From Trissonchulus latispiculum (Eukaryota; Nematoda; Enoplea; Enoplida; Ironidae): a DNA stretch of 64,000 nucleotides. Below the pieces are notes generated by a model. The model made no database searches. It saw nothing but the letters and a program-made list of their open reading frames with translations, and was not told where the DNA came from. Every line of letters begins with the position of its first letter. Positions within the stretch are counted from its first letter, which is position 1. The stretch lies in contig JASAND010028790.1 in NCBI GenBank assembly GCA_030248195.1, forward strand, positions 62,001 to 126,000. Reading direction: 5' to 3'. Below, one piece after another: positions 37,501 through 52,500 of the stretch. The position numbers were made by a program, and so were the translations under genes.

Positions 37501-40500
37501 TACCAAGCATTTCCAAATACGAATATTTTCGACAGGACTTATCATAACGCAATAATTTAAGCTTCACTTGATTTCCAGCCCTGCGCAGAATCTCAACAGC
37601 TTCTTTATTGCTACACTGTTCAAGTGACTGGCCATTAACCTAAATAAAATAATAACTGCATGACTGTCTAGAATCAGACTAACAGAAAGTAACAATCAAG
37701 CCCAATGCAATGATGCATTTTAACTAGGATTATGTTGTTGTCAGGTCAGCAGGCATAGTTCGCCAAAAGTATAAGAAGGAGAATGCTAAGAGTAGAGACC
37801 TTCACTCAGGCCCGTAATAAGCCCGGCCCGGGTCGGGCTTGAAGTAAAACGGCCAGGCTGAGGTTGAAAAAATTGGGTGCGGGCCGGGCCGAATAAGGGC
37901 GCGGGCCGAGCTTCGGGCCGGGCCTGATGTTTTCATTTAAACATTTTGTCTAGATTTCAGTTTTGGCAATTTTTATTAAAAGTTTCTTTTCTATTTTAGT
38001 GAAATAATTTTTCTCTAGTCATTGCTATCTATTTCAATCATGCTTAAATTTTCTTTAAATTTCATAAATTTCTCTAATTTGCACATTATATATTATTGTA
38101 CATTATACAGTGTTTCATTATTATGTACACATGAATATTATATTCATTTATTCACAATAGTTTATTTCTTTTTTTCCAAATTCTCAAATATCGGTGCTAT
38201 ATTTGAATCTATAAAACTGAACAGCAAATGGTTAAACCCAAACAACTGTCGTTCAAAATAATCGCGTGGTATGAGAAATCGCTTAAAAATAGTAGCTGCG
38301 ACGACGAATAAAAATCCTGTGAAATCTGAAAACTGTTAAAACTTAAAAAAATTGGTAAATTGGCTTAAGTTGGAGCAGGCCGGGCCGGGCCGGGCCGAGG
38401 TCGAAAATTTTTCAAACGGGCCGAGCCTTAGAATTCAGACCCCTGAAAATACGAAAAAGTACGAAATCTGAAGTCAAATAGTTTTTACTTTTAATGATAT
38501 AACTTAATTTAATTACATTATGCTAATCTTGCGAAAGAACAAGATCCGTCAAAAATTCCATCCTTAGGTTTCCTCTTTCCTCCGCCCTCTCAAAAGTTTT
38601 CTTGGCCCAGCGTCTAATGTTGAACATTGATCTTCATAATTTCCTCCATATAACAAACAGTACCATAAACGGCAGGGAAAACTATAGATGCTGAGGCACA
38701 AAAACTGTAATTACCTGAATTATCTGATCATGGATATGTATTCTATTATCTTTTGCTGCAATGCTACCTTCTGCGATGCTCTTAACAAATATTCCAGAGA
38801 TTTCCTCTGTAAAATAGAAGAGTAATGATAAGGAAACTGGTAAGAGTGCTACGCTGACAGCTCGCTAAGCCCATGAGCCCTTGGAGACAGCAAATGGGAT
38901 TTTATGGGAAGGGCCCATCCATCGGCAACACGTTTGATATTGGCTAGCTACTTAATACCATACACATTATCTATCCACAAATCTCTCTAGATATTTGATT
39001 TTAGAAAACAAATTTAAGAATACGCTAGCAAATTTAAAACTATTCTAACACCCAGACCACTAAATACTTTTACCATTACATTTATTGCTTTCTTCGAAAA
39101 AGAATCAATCGAAGCGCTGACACTACTGTGATAACGAATTGCTCAGTCCGAGGGTAGCGGGTCGCGAAATTGCGATCCACTTCCAACCTCTGTGCTCATT
39201 CATAATGCTGTTACTGTTATTACACTATGTACAATGAATGGATTTTAAACGTGCCTGCCAGCTTACACAGCTTATTTGTTAGTTTGGGAAGATTTGCGGT
39301 AGGTTTAATAGACTGAGACTCAAATTTAATCCCTTTCTAGACTAGCCCATTAAATGGATAAGCGTGAGCAGATAAATGAGTATGTGAATGTGCACATCAA
39401 TTGAGCTTTAAATGTGAGCTTTTCCACCACAATTCAAGTTCTAGCATAAAACAAGATCAATAAAATTCCTAGAGCGCAGCACAATTAGAGAACATTTGCC
39501 TAACTATGGATGGAGATATCTAAGATGTTCCCCCTTCTTTATAAAAAGGGGCCAAAATAGAATTATGAAGTTTCTCAGCTTCGGAGACTGAATTTGTCCA
39601 ACTTCACACTTGGTTGGGATGTACACAACAAAATGTGGTCAGTCGTCTATTACGCGATGATGTTCAACTTTTTGATCATCGTGAATTAGTGTAATATAAC
39701 GTAATCGGAATTACATTATGGTAAACTTTAAATTACAGCATGACAATGACAAATCTATGCATTCCATTAGCAGTTCTTAGCAGATTAGCAACAATAAATC
39801 TTGCATCATTAGAGTACTAATGTTGCAATTTGCATAAGAAGAAAGCAAAGTTTTCAGGAAAGTTGCAAACAAGAAGAAGCTACTGAGACAATGCCGCTAT
39901 ACAAATACCGCAATTCAAAGACCAGATGGAGCTGTGGGTGTGGGTCGAATTAACATAGTAATTTTTAACCTAAATATTACTTTTCTTTCCTAAATGTGTG
40001 TAAATATTAAGGCTATTTTCTAAATATACGGTTCTCTAAAAGTCTTGGCTCCAGTAAGAAGACGGAGATGCGTTTTGGTAACAAAAGAAGATGGCAGACA
40101 CTAAAAGACAATTTTAGTAAAGCCTTTCCAAAACGGCCTCAGCTTTTGGGAGGAAGGGAGGGAATGCTGACCATAAAATGATTTCTCAATCCATTCAAAT
40201 TAGCGCTTGCAGGATGGGAAAAATCAGGCGTGCCTGGAAAGAATTGTGACAACTAGGGATACTGAAGGGAATTAATGCCCAAGGCATCAGAATACAGAAA
40301 GAAAACTATGAAGGGAAAAGTTGGGACCTTCTCCCATCAGAGACGGCGCTAGGCATGAGGAAATTAAGCGCTGATTATGGAGAGACTGGCTGAAAACGGA
40401 GCTCTGTTTAGGGTTTCCATGCGCACTATGGGCCTATAGTATTGGCCTGTTGTAGGTGGCTTAGCTGAAGCCTTTCTCGCCCGTGCATAGTTCGGTGCCT

Positions 40501-43500
40501 CAAATAGACTCTCCCTCTCCCTAACAAGTGCGACATAACGCAAACAGGGATATGCGTATTTGAAGGAAGAGTCCAAAGCTTATTGGAACCTAAATTTACC
40601 TATAGCCAAGAATAAATCAAGAAGTTATCTAGGCAGCTAGCCTGGGCAACTTTATTCTTGTCCGATGTGAAGGTACATACTTTCATGTACATACCATAAC
40701 TTTTACGCACAAATGTACAACTAAAATGCAAGATCCCCTTTTAGTTTTTATCCAAAATTTATTCTATATGAAGTGACGATGGACGGGGCAAACACGACAC
40801 ACTCGAAGATTGCCGCGAATGCTTCCAAGGAAAGTTGAAATAACACAGTCTTGTTTCATGCAAAATTAAAGCAACAAGCAAGTCTTATTTCGTACCTTTA
40901 TCATGAACATATCCAGCTATGGTTATACCAAGTCCTTGAGTGGCCGACGCGCGAGTTAATTCCACTTCGTGAACAGTGGCGTCTGTGGGAATGTTTCCTC
41001 GCGTACGAAAGGTATCTCCGCTCTATAACAGAACAGAGTATTAGTATTAAGAACTGATGCATTCATAGTAAGAAATAACTATCAATGAAAGAGGAAATGC
41101 AGTGATTCCCAGTGTCTGTGTAAAAAAAGCGTATAATCAGTTAATAAACTAACGGATAGAAGCAGAAAATAAACTTAAGATGAACAGTTTCTGCGTGTTA
41201 TTGTTTGGGAAGAATAGAAAAAAGCTAACACAATTCCAATGGCTACATATGTAGAATAAGCAGAAGTTTGCCGTACTAGACAACCTTAACTTTGCATAAT
41301 AACCAGTCTAATCGCTCACATTCATCACGCACCTCCTTAACGAGCACTTATCATTAATAACGTTGGCCAATAAAGCCCATAAAGCTTAATATATGCGAAG
41401 GAGAAAAGTCAAAAACACTACCTTCAGAAGTCTTTTCATTCGAATAGTTTCCGCCAAAACAGATTTGCCGCAAAATTTACAGAAAACTTTGCATCGCTGA
41501 ATAACGTCAACTTTTACGCCGACATAATTTCCAACAAGTTTAGTATTCCACAGAGGGTCCAAGGATTTCAGTTTAACATTCACGTGAATTGGCGCACACT
41601 TGGAATGTTCAGCAGCATGGGCCATCCTTGGCTTCTTACGATCCTGACCGTACCTATTCGATGCGGGTTTGGATCGAACCTGGCTTTGATACTGAGTAAC
41701 GTCTGTGAAAGATCGATCAGTCTGATACTGTCGACCTGCTGGCACAGACTTAGTTCGAGAGGGAACCACGTAAGTGTGGGTATCATGATAAGGATGATTT
41801 GTCGGTATTCCGTGATCGTGTGGAAAGGAAAAGGAAGAAGAATAAGGAGGATAGGAAGGATAGATAGATTCCGAATTAGGAACAAATTGTTTCTTATTGG
41901 ATCGACGAAATTTCGCACAAGGCCACTTCATAGTAATTTTATCTGTGAAATGAGGGGACAAGTCTACTGGCAGATACCTTGTCAATTTGTAGTCAACTGG
42001 AAGCATAACTGAGGCCACCACAGTTCAGCCTATGCTTGCGGTTTGAAAAAAGTGTAAATTCTTTAACACCTTAAAGAGGATGAAAGGTAGTGTATGTTAA
42101 CTAAATGAATAACACATAACGCCATAATAAAGGTAATTGAATAAAATTTCAATCTCTAGCTGTCTTGAATACAACCTGCAAACCTATAGTGACTTCGGAA
42201 AATTTTCAGTTACACAGATAACATTTTAGGTTATATTTTCAGGTTCAGGTTTTATGCTTGTTTACAATTTTGGAAGGAGGCTTGGAGGGCTGTTTAACAC
42301 TTGCGCTGCTGGAGTCTCAACAAGTTTCGTCAACTTCTGACTAACTTCTGGAAGAGATATATATCCCGGTACCCTTCTGGGCTAAAATTTGTGGCACAGT
42401 TTGCCGTTTGCAGTTTGAAGTGACCTGAGTTAAGAGTCCATATGGAGGAAATATAAGGAATCACTACAACTGTACAAAACATCGAAAAAACAAAAATTCT
42501 AAGAATGAAGACTGAGTTTTCTAACATATTTTATTTTAGTTGAAGTGTACTAAACTTTTGACTCGAGAGTATTTACTAACTTCCTGTGCCGACGCAATCT
42601 ACTTATCAGCTCATTGAACCGTCTTTTCCTGCGCTTGTTCTTCAGTGTGGAGTGGCTCGTAAATTGTACGCACCTACTAAGCCAATGTATATATACCTCA
42701 ACTCAAACATAACATAAATCCATGATGTCTCCTTCTGGTGCTGGTAACTAAAAGCCAGCACCATAGATGTCAATTTTTCCAGCTACTCAACCATCAACGG
42801 AAATGCTTAACAGGGCAATTTAAGCTAACTAATAACTACGGGTTACTTCACTATAAATCGAAAGCAGTGTGTCTATATACCATATCCCACACCAGCATAT
42901 ATTCATTTCGAGAACAATTAAGAGCGCAGGACATGCATAAATCCAAACCCCCAATAATTGAGAGAAAGCTTTGCCACAAGTAGTCTATTGTGCTTAGGAA
43001 GATTCGGTAAGAAGGTATAATGACTGACGTTGTTTTTTCACGAATCTGAATGGAGTTACTTAAATTTGACGAATTGCAGCGTTTGTGACAGGGATTATGC
43101 AGGTTAAATTAGATTTGAACAGCATAGTTAACAATGTGGATGTACGGTTCAATTGTATATCTTTGGGATAAGCACATGCTTTAATAAGTTAATCTCTTAA
43201 ACTATAATGCAGTCATTCATTACGATTAACTTTACTTCACTTCATCTGTCACTAAAAGTCAAAACTCAAAGCACTCTAATGACGTAAGTGGAAACTTTTT
43301 TAATACAGATAGTTGAGCAATCAAAATGACGAAGCAACCTATTAAACTAAGCTATATATGTCTTGTCAGGCGCAGAAAATCTTAGTTTCCAAGTAGATAA
43401 TGTCCGACAATAACTGTTCTCACCCAAAAATGAATTTAACTGGAAAAACGTTAACAACATTTTACAGGAAAAAATGGGCCTTGTCAGGCTTTTCCTGGCA

Positions 43501-46500
43501 TTTATTTTTAACAAAAATTAATTGAAACGCCTTTCTGACTACAAAGCTGAAGCTATTCGGCTAATTTTTCTTTATAGAGATTGTTCCAGTTCAAGGATAG
43601 CCTAGTCACGCAATGTACCAAAATGATAGCCAGATTAATAGAAAGCCTTTCCTGGGCAACGGAGCAAGGATTAAAAGATATAAGGCTTTATATAAAAGGA
43701 ACCTTTGCAGAATACAAACTCACATCAATACAATACGACTATATAGAATATTGCAGAGCGAGTACATAGATGCATGGTACATACATATTACATAGTACAT
43801 ACGTTTTGCAATATTGTTGTTTGTTGTAATTACGTTGTTTACATAAGCTTAAACACCAATAATAATTATGACAATATCGCTTTCCTCAACTGAGTTGGTG
43901 CTGAAGCCCTGCGAGTATACGACCTATTGCTATTTTATTCGAAAATTATGCACTCGTAGAACATTGAATTTGAACACATTGACACATTGAACACATTGAA
44001 AGAGATACAAAGGATTTGAATGGAAGGCTCTACGACGCAAAGGCCAAAGCCAGCCAAAGCGAAGCGAAACAGGAACAGGAACTAGAATAAAAAGGTGTAT
44101 CCCAAAAGCAGTCCCTGGAAGCCGGCTTTGGGTTCCCTTAGGAGGAAGAGAAGGATGAAGTAATCATAAATCGGTACAGGTTCTGCCGTTTTAAGATGCA
44201 AGCCAAGGCATGCTAAATTGAAGGGAAATGTGCGATTAGTAATGCGATGTTTAAAAGTAACTTTTAAAGCTAGTATAGTTTAATATCCAACTGATAAAAG
44301 CAGATAACCTTTTATGCTTCCTCAAGGTAAAGTAGCTCGTAACAGACCAGCAGCTTAATCAGCGTGTAACGGAAACTCGTCCAGGAGTGGTCATCGGCTG
44401 GTCCACGTTGGTGATTGTGACGGTCCCTTTATTTAACTATATTGCCTTGCTATTTCATGCAATCTCACGCGTGTAAAATATTTAAACCCAAACTGTCAAC
44501 ATTCAAACAACTGTTAGACATTTCAAAACTAGATAAAGTATGTAATTCTACTGTCAATACGAAGTGGATACAGAGAAAACATTCATTCAACAAATCGGCG
44601 TCAGCATCACGATAATTTATCCCAATCTCACAAAAGCATACGTTTAGCAATGATGCGAGCTATCACAGAAAGACTTCAAATTCGAAATTAACGTACTAAC
44701 TAACGCACGTGAGGTACGCACAAAATCGCTCCGAGATTTAATACTTAAAGGTACAAAACGTGAATATTATATAGGAGAAGGGTTGAATACAGTATTGAAA
44801 AACAATTCCACTAATAATTCAGGTATTGGCTAATTTGCTGGGAAAGGAATCCCAGTTGCATATATTTGTTAGACCACCTATAAACTAACCTGTTCATCAG
44901 ACGACAAGATCCGATCAAATATTGGAATTGTCATAAAAATGTTTTGATAACGACATCGACTTCGTGGAGAGTATTTAGCCAAGAGACCGATATGCATTAG
45001 GGTGAAATCTAAGCTACGAATGAGAGCTTGCAAAGGTCTTCCCTGACGTAGATCGACCTACACTAAGAAGTCTACCTTTAGCCACGGCGCATCTGTTTCA
45101 TTTTAGACGTTTACATAAAGGTTACATAATGTGCAGGCTACAGCTCAGCAGGTGACAGTGATTGCAAAAGTAAAACTTGTCAAACTATGGGATTAGTCGT
45201 AGGATTAGCTGAAGCTAACGCTTCGTTGAGAAATGGCAGAAAAATATTTTTTCATGTTGTTGTTTTGCACAAATTGAAGAATTCCACTTTCATTTTGCTT
45301 TTAGTTATATCTTGATTTAAGAGAAAATTTAAGTATTTTGAAAGCTTTTCTCAATGTCGGATAAAAATGCGGAATGGTGAGAGAAGAGATGAAATATCGC
45401 TACTGAATTTGTGAAGGCTTGATTGCTTTTGGAAGCTGGCTCCGAACTTCCGAATTTTAATGTAAACTTCGAAATTTCAGTGGGTCATAGATGACTTTTG
45501 TATTATTTTCGATCAACCGTTACAACCTTTACATTAAAGTTAGTTATAAACTCTTTTGACTAAGAGAGGTTCACTGGGTGGGTGGAAATTCTGGAATATT
45601 CAATCAAGACGGAAAAGAGTTCCTGGAGGGCTTTAATAACAATCTTATGAAATTAAAGTTTAACATAAAACTGGGGGCTCTAAACAAAGCAAAGCAGAGG
45701 ACACTTGAAAAACTCAAAGTATAGCAGGTTCATTCTCCATGTCATGCAAGCAACTCCCGAGAGGAACCAGTTAAGTTAGACCCAAATGCTAAGAAGAGAT
45801 ATGTAAGAACTGGTAAAGAAAACGTTTCTCTCTCTCCGTCTATGTCGTTCTATGTTTGTACTTTGTCAATTATCAGGGGCTAACGAAGGGTGAAATATGG
45901 CCCATCGTTAAATTTATAGCCTTCCAGTGATACTTGACAGCTGGGCTAAGACTGATCTATGAAGATCTTAAGTTAAATCCTATAGTGCTCCTTTTATCAC
46001 CTCTCCAGTAGCTCAACCCTTTTGCGTTTTATTACTTTAAGACGCATAATCACTATGCAAGGTTCATGTTTAATCCATGTCTGTCTATATCGATCTGCTG
46101 GCATTCTTAGGCTTGATACTCAGAAATTATACAACTCTTTTGCACTTTTTGAAGGTAAAGACTGTGCATATAAATCAGATAATGCACAGTGCAGCGTGCG
46201 TATAAGTCACTTATACGCACGCTGCACGCTGGGAAGTCGATCCCTCATCTAAATTGCTGTAGCATACAGTTTCCTGCATGTTACAGCAGTGTGTACAGCA
46301 GAGATCCAACTTAGACAGCTCTGCTGCACACCAAAAAGTAGGCCTGCCAGCCATGGCAAGCAACAATGTTGCTGCCACTTCATGCTGAAATTTGTCTAAA
46401 CTTAGTTGTCAGCTGCAACATAAATGAGTAAGGTTTCATCAATTAAGGAGAGGTTGAATCGTTGTATAAGTACTTTACAACACACCTTAGCGTTGTTCAC

Positions 46501-49500
46501 TAATTTCTACTGCGTACGTCGTATGGGAAGCCCTCGTGCGTGGCACTCGTGCGCTTCGCGCACTCGTGCCCCACACTCGGAGCTTCCCACACGGCGTGCG
46601 TATAAATCAGTGAATGCACGCTAAGGTGTGCTATAAAGTATACTTAAGCTTACTTATAAACATTAATATGTGCCATTTAGTTAACACGTATATACCACGT
46701 ACGTTGTATCACCAACCAATACGTACTACCGACATATGCAGCATGCCATTACAATATTCAGACACAAAAGTGTTTTGTGACACAAATTTTCCACTAAATG
46801 CAGGTTGCGGTCTCCTTGTTCTAATGTTGGTTGAGGTTCACCGAGGGTGTTGAAATTTAGAACATCTGTGTTCTTCGACTTAGATTAAATTTTTTCGAAA
46901 CGGAAAGTTTTGCAGTGGCTTCGATTCTTTCAAGTTTATGGAGGACCAGCCAATGACAACAAAAAATCACAAAACGTGTTGTATATAGTGTTTAGTTTCT
47001 TCTACAAAAACGTAAAATTTCGTCTTTTAAGTTATCAAGTCACTTGACTCGGAAGACAATTTGACCCAGGTTTTGTATTTAAGGGTTAATCACCACACAC
47101 ACATAATATCACCATCATATCCACCCAGGGTCTTGTCTCGATTACCCCCCCCCCAGTACTCAAAATCCTTAAAACTTGACCAAATGAGCTAAAATTTGGT
47201 ATGGGTATGTTTTCGACCACGCTGAGTTCAAATATCGCAAAATTTTTCGATTTCGCGAAATTCGATTTTTTTCGATTTCTAAGGGAAACCGAAAAATTTT
47301 TTGTCTTCGATTTTGCTGAAAAGATGTATATAGGAGTTTCCGGGGTCGTAGAACACGAATCTGAAGTCCGTTTTTTGTTTCAGCTTTTCGTTAGCTCAGA
47401 ATAAGCTTACATCTTAAGCTTAAATCTTTAGCTTATACTGAGCTAACGAAAAGCTGAAACAAAAAACGGACTTCAGATTCGTGTTCTACGACCTCGGAAA
47501 CCCCTATATACATCTTTTCAGCAAAATCGAAGACAAAAAATTTTTCGGTTTCCCTTAGAAATCGAAAAAAATCGAATTTCGCGAAATCGAAAAATTTTGC
47601 GATATTTGAACTCAGCGTGGTCGAAAACATACCCACACCAAATTTTAGCTCATTTGGTCAAGTTTTAAGGATTTTGAGTACTGGGGGGGGTAATCGAGAC
47701 AAGACCCTCCACCCAAACCCAAATTTACAAACGCACATACGTATGTATGTAGTAGCTGGCACACAGTTTCATCACTGATACAGTCCTGGCCAGAAATAGT
47801 GTACCTTCCCTTCGCGAATGCGAATAGCCTTCGCACCTGCTTAAATGTATTAAATTAAAGCCATTCGCGAAGGCTGACCTTTGTGACCCTTCGCATTTCA
47901 TTCGCGCGTTAGTTGTAAACAAGGCCAATTTGAAGTCCACTAGCCTTTGCTAAAGAAGCAGTTGGCGTTATCTAAGCACATTGGCTTCACAGCTGGAAAC
48001 GTATGCGTTAAGTTTTCTTCGCGAAGGCATTTTCCAAAGGCCATTCGCGCGCATTCGCAGAAATTTAATATGCTTAGCCTGCGAATGGCGTTCGCGAAAT
48101 TGCGAATATTCGCGAAAATGGGTACACTATTTCTGGCCAGGACTGTAGCTACTGTATCAGTATTTCACCAAGTTTGTTTAGTAATGACTTTCATACCTCA
48201 ATCTGTGAGCTTATAAAAAATTGTTCCACTACTTCCTTTTAGGAAGGCTTTCTCATAATTTATCGTAATCACTGTATTCTTTCTTTCAGAACCGTGTTAG
48301 GAATTTGTTTTAGAAAACTGGATGAAAACCCTAAAATCTGCTAGTCAATAAAGCGTTTAGCATAACATAGGCCCATGTCAAGATACAATTAAATTTTTGG
48401 AGCGTTCTGATCTACCACTTGTTTCTCTTGGAGCTTTTATTTTATGGGGGTTCTTGAAGTTCTAAGAGTTCTTAAGTTTTTTGTAGAGATTTGTAACTAT
48501 GTTTAGTTTCATTTTTTGATGGGGGTTCTTGGGGATCCTGGGGGTTCTTAACTCTTCGAAGAGATTTGATCCGTAACTACATATATTTAGTTTCAAAGTT
48601 TTGATGGGGGTTCTTTGGGTTCTTAAGAATTCTAAAATTGTTTCCAGAGATTTGATCCTCTACTGTCTCGTTTTAAGTGTTTGCTGGAGGTTCTGAGAGT
48701 TCTCGAGTCCGGGTATACCGAAAAGTGTGTGCGTTGTATGGACTTAGATCTAGAACGAACTCGTTCCTCTTGTCGGCAGCTTTCGATTGATATCCATTTT
48801 GTGGATATTAAATGTAGCATATCTACACAGAAATTTCAGTCCAAATTTATGATAAAAGCCATCATGACCCCCCCCCAAGTACACTCCGCTTATACGCTAC
48901 AAATTTGATGACTGAGATACATAGACACTTATTATAAATGTCTGTCTGCTATATCGTCGTCGTGCTGTCGTCTAAATATCATGGCTGCTAAAGTGCCTGT
49001 TGCAGGAAAGGGTCCGCAGCGTGGTCACATAAAAATCAAAGTCCTGGATACAAACGCATGAAAAAATTTGAGAACCTCCTTTTTTCTGATGGGGGTTCTG
49101 AGGGTTCTAACTTTTATCTTGACATGGGCCATAATGTCTAAATTCTACAGTGTTGAATAAGCAACAGTTAATACCTATACCAGACTGGAGTTGGCATACT
49201 GTTCAAATTTAAACAAACACCAGTTTTACTTCCAGCTCAGAATTCATTTTAAACACTGTTCACTTATAGGCCTTCTATTATCTCGCCAAGAAGTAGATAA
49301 CATCTAATGGTAAAATGTCTAGTAGTAACTAATAAGTATATATTCTAGCCATGTATTCAGATTTCAGAAATGCTAATCAAAAACAATTTTAAAGTTTAAA
49401 GTATCACGCAAGGTATCTGCCCGTAGTAACAATAATTTTGTGGTCGCTATAAGCCGAAACTTTGAAGATAAATTGGTACTTGACTAAGTTGGACCGACCG

Positions 49501-52500
49501 GCTAAGACGCAAAGCGGAGTCAAATGCCTTTGCGTAACATCAAACAAAAGTGCTATTAATTTGACTAGGTTGCAAAAAGTTTTTAAAGCAGCCTTGCGCA
49601 AAAGCAGCAGTCTCCGTTTCGATTTTTCCAACTCTGTTGTTTGCAAAAACTCTTCAGCCTAAATGCTTAATGAGTTTTACCTTCAAGTTTAACAATTGGT
49701 TGCTAAACAGGTCAAAACAAATAATATTATACCAATCCTTCAAAAAGTGTCGCATCTACTGAAGACGCATCTAAGAGGACTGCTAGCAACTGATTCTGTT
49801 AATAATTTTTTGAAAAGGCAAGAGTTTAAACTTTGACACCTTTCTTTAAGGCCTCAGGAAGTTCAAAAACTAGAAAGGCTGAGAACAGGTAAGCCAGATA
49901 AAAGTGCCGCTAAAGGTATGCATCGGAACATGAGAGTTACTTGTTTGGCCAAATCTGAATTGCTTAAATAGTTTATTAAACAGAAGTAAATGAAAAAGGG
50001 CAAAGGAAACAACGCAATGGCTGATGATCCAATGACTGTATGGTGATGGGAAAATTCCAGAATATTTTTCAAAAATAGGTTTTATGTTTGAAACTGTTAT
50101 TATGTAATATGTAATGTAATGTTATTATGTAATATGTAATTATGTAATAATTTTTATTTCAAGATTTGATCACAAGTGACTATAGCATCCTCTTCTAAAC
50201 CCCCTTTTTCGTTGTACGTGTTGTTAATCAACTGAAGTTGAAGTTTCAGGAAACGTTGTGAGGTAAAGGCAATTTGTTGAACATTCTTTATTTCAGTCAT
50301 AATTATTTAATTATTTGGGCTAAAGTTGTCTGTCTTCTGTCTTATTTTAACTTAATAGTTACACACTGGCTTATCTCATGACGATGTTTATGGGTGAGGG
50401 GCTTCATAGGGGCCAACCCTCAATGTGGGTCACCCAAAATGGGAGGGCATATTTTTGAAACATTTTTTCGAATTTTTACGATTTTTGTGTAAAACCGCCA
50501 GAAATCGATAAAAATAACCAATTTAAGTGTTTTTAGGCTAAAATAGCACTTCCGTTAAAATCCCAAGCCGGAAAAGATTTTGAAAACTCAGGGTGAAAAT
50601 GGTAAAATTTGGTAATTTTTGGGGTTATGGGAGGAAGTCGGGTAACCACAAAAATTATCTTGAGATCAACTTGGTCAGTCGGAAACATGCATGTGCCTGG
50701 GGAAGTCCGAATTTTTCCTAACGGAATCAGGATTTTCCCGTTTTTTGGTAATAAAACCGGAAAAATCCTGTTAACCTCCCCCAATTTCGCCTCCTGCACA
50801 CGTCCGGTTGTAAAAGGCTATATCGGTCATAGGTCGGGTGGAAGAATAGGTAAGCTTTTCAGCCTTCAATGCAATAACTATAAGCTAACGAGCTATAACG
50901 AGAATATAGGCTAGGATAGGAAGCAGACGAGATAAAGACAAGATATAGGATAGGAAAAATGTTTTAAAATCTAATACGAAGCCATTCCTAGGTTAGCTAG
51001 TGTTTGAACTATGTAAAACAATGCAAATCTAGGAAAGAGTGAAACCGACGCGAAAAGCCACCGGCAGCTAAGCAAACAGTTATGTCAACTCAACAATACA
51101 AAAGTTGTTTAGCTTTTGTGAAATGCTAAGCACAGTGAACTGGGTAGCTTTCCGAGAGAAAGAAGTTTGACTTTAATTTTGAATTCTTTTGAGAAAGCCA
51201 AACGGTTATTAATGATTGATTGTGTTAAAAATTGTATAGATAAATTGGATAAAAATATAATTGGAATAACCTAAAATCAAAATTAAATCCGCACTAATTG
51301 CACACACTATGAATTGAGAGTAGAAAGGATTCCAATAAATTCATGTAAAATGTACGTAAACCTAAACTAATCAAAATAAAATCGGCTGCGGGGAAGACTG
51401 TCCAGGAATTTCATTGATGGCTGAACATGAACTTCGATTTTATGAAAATAGTATATACTTTCACTAACCACATCTTTCAGCTGACTTTCGATTGCAGCCA
51501 ACTTTTCCAGTGACGACTGAGCCGCCCTTGCTTCCATTGCTTGAATGCGTTCTTCAAGTGCAATTGGATCAGCGATCAAGCTGGTAGCCACCGTAAATGA
51601 GCCTTGAGCTTCCTCCGTATGATCATCGACTAAACAAAACAAACGAAATTGATGTGGTTTTGTGACAAATGTACCAAAGACCTCCAAATACAGTATTCTT
51701 AAGAGCATGACTCGGTCTTTAAGCAAAGCCTGCCTCGGTAGAACGCGTACAATTATGTTTCCATTGAGGTTGCATTGGAGGAAAGAATTCTGGTATAATT
51801 AGCAATAATTTGGATATCATTGTGTATGTGTTGCAACGTGATATTTCATCCATCACTTGCAAAGTTCTCAGAAAGAATTGCTAACTGTAACAACATAAAT
51901 ACGATAAAATCATAAGATCTTGTTCATTTTTGATTAGAGCTAATACCTTCACCTAAGCTGGTTGCTTGGAATGTACTGCACTTATGCTACCTATAGAGTT
52001 TGTAGACTATACAGACAAAATAGGAGGAAGAAACCTTAGTGCTAAACTGTTTTATGCAGCCAGGAGATCACTTTCAAATCCTTGACTTACGTTCCGCGCT
52101 GAATTTTTGATCAATATATTGATTATTACTATGGTGAGTGCAATGTGGATATAATAATGTACATATCAATAAACAATAACGTAAATAAAAGTAACTTCCA
52201 AATATGTCAGTCAACTATAGAACGAAATCCAATTTAATTTACTCCAAATAGCATACAACTGGAAATATAGTTGAAGATATAAGTTGAAAGTTGAGTGAAA
52301 TTATCCTATGGGGAAATTGACAAAGTAATACACATACATACATTTCTATACAGCAAAGTCCATACTTTTATTTAATTATTTTGTATGTACCTGCTCGAAA
52401 AAAGTCCGACACATTAAAAACGTATGTAGATCAGGATAATATCGGACTACAAGAGAAGGAAAGAGATCACAACAGATCCAACAGATTTACAAGGTCAAGA

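Noticed and set aside
41386..42021. Independent single-exon gene
   Set aside because: Same strand as the PDZ gene, ends in a donor in the phase needed by E7, and has no ATG or stop context of its own. Treated as tentative exon E6.
47201..47636. Two identical 67-codon frames on opposite strands
   Set aside because: Direct result of the palindrome at 47127-47708.
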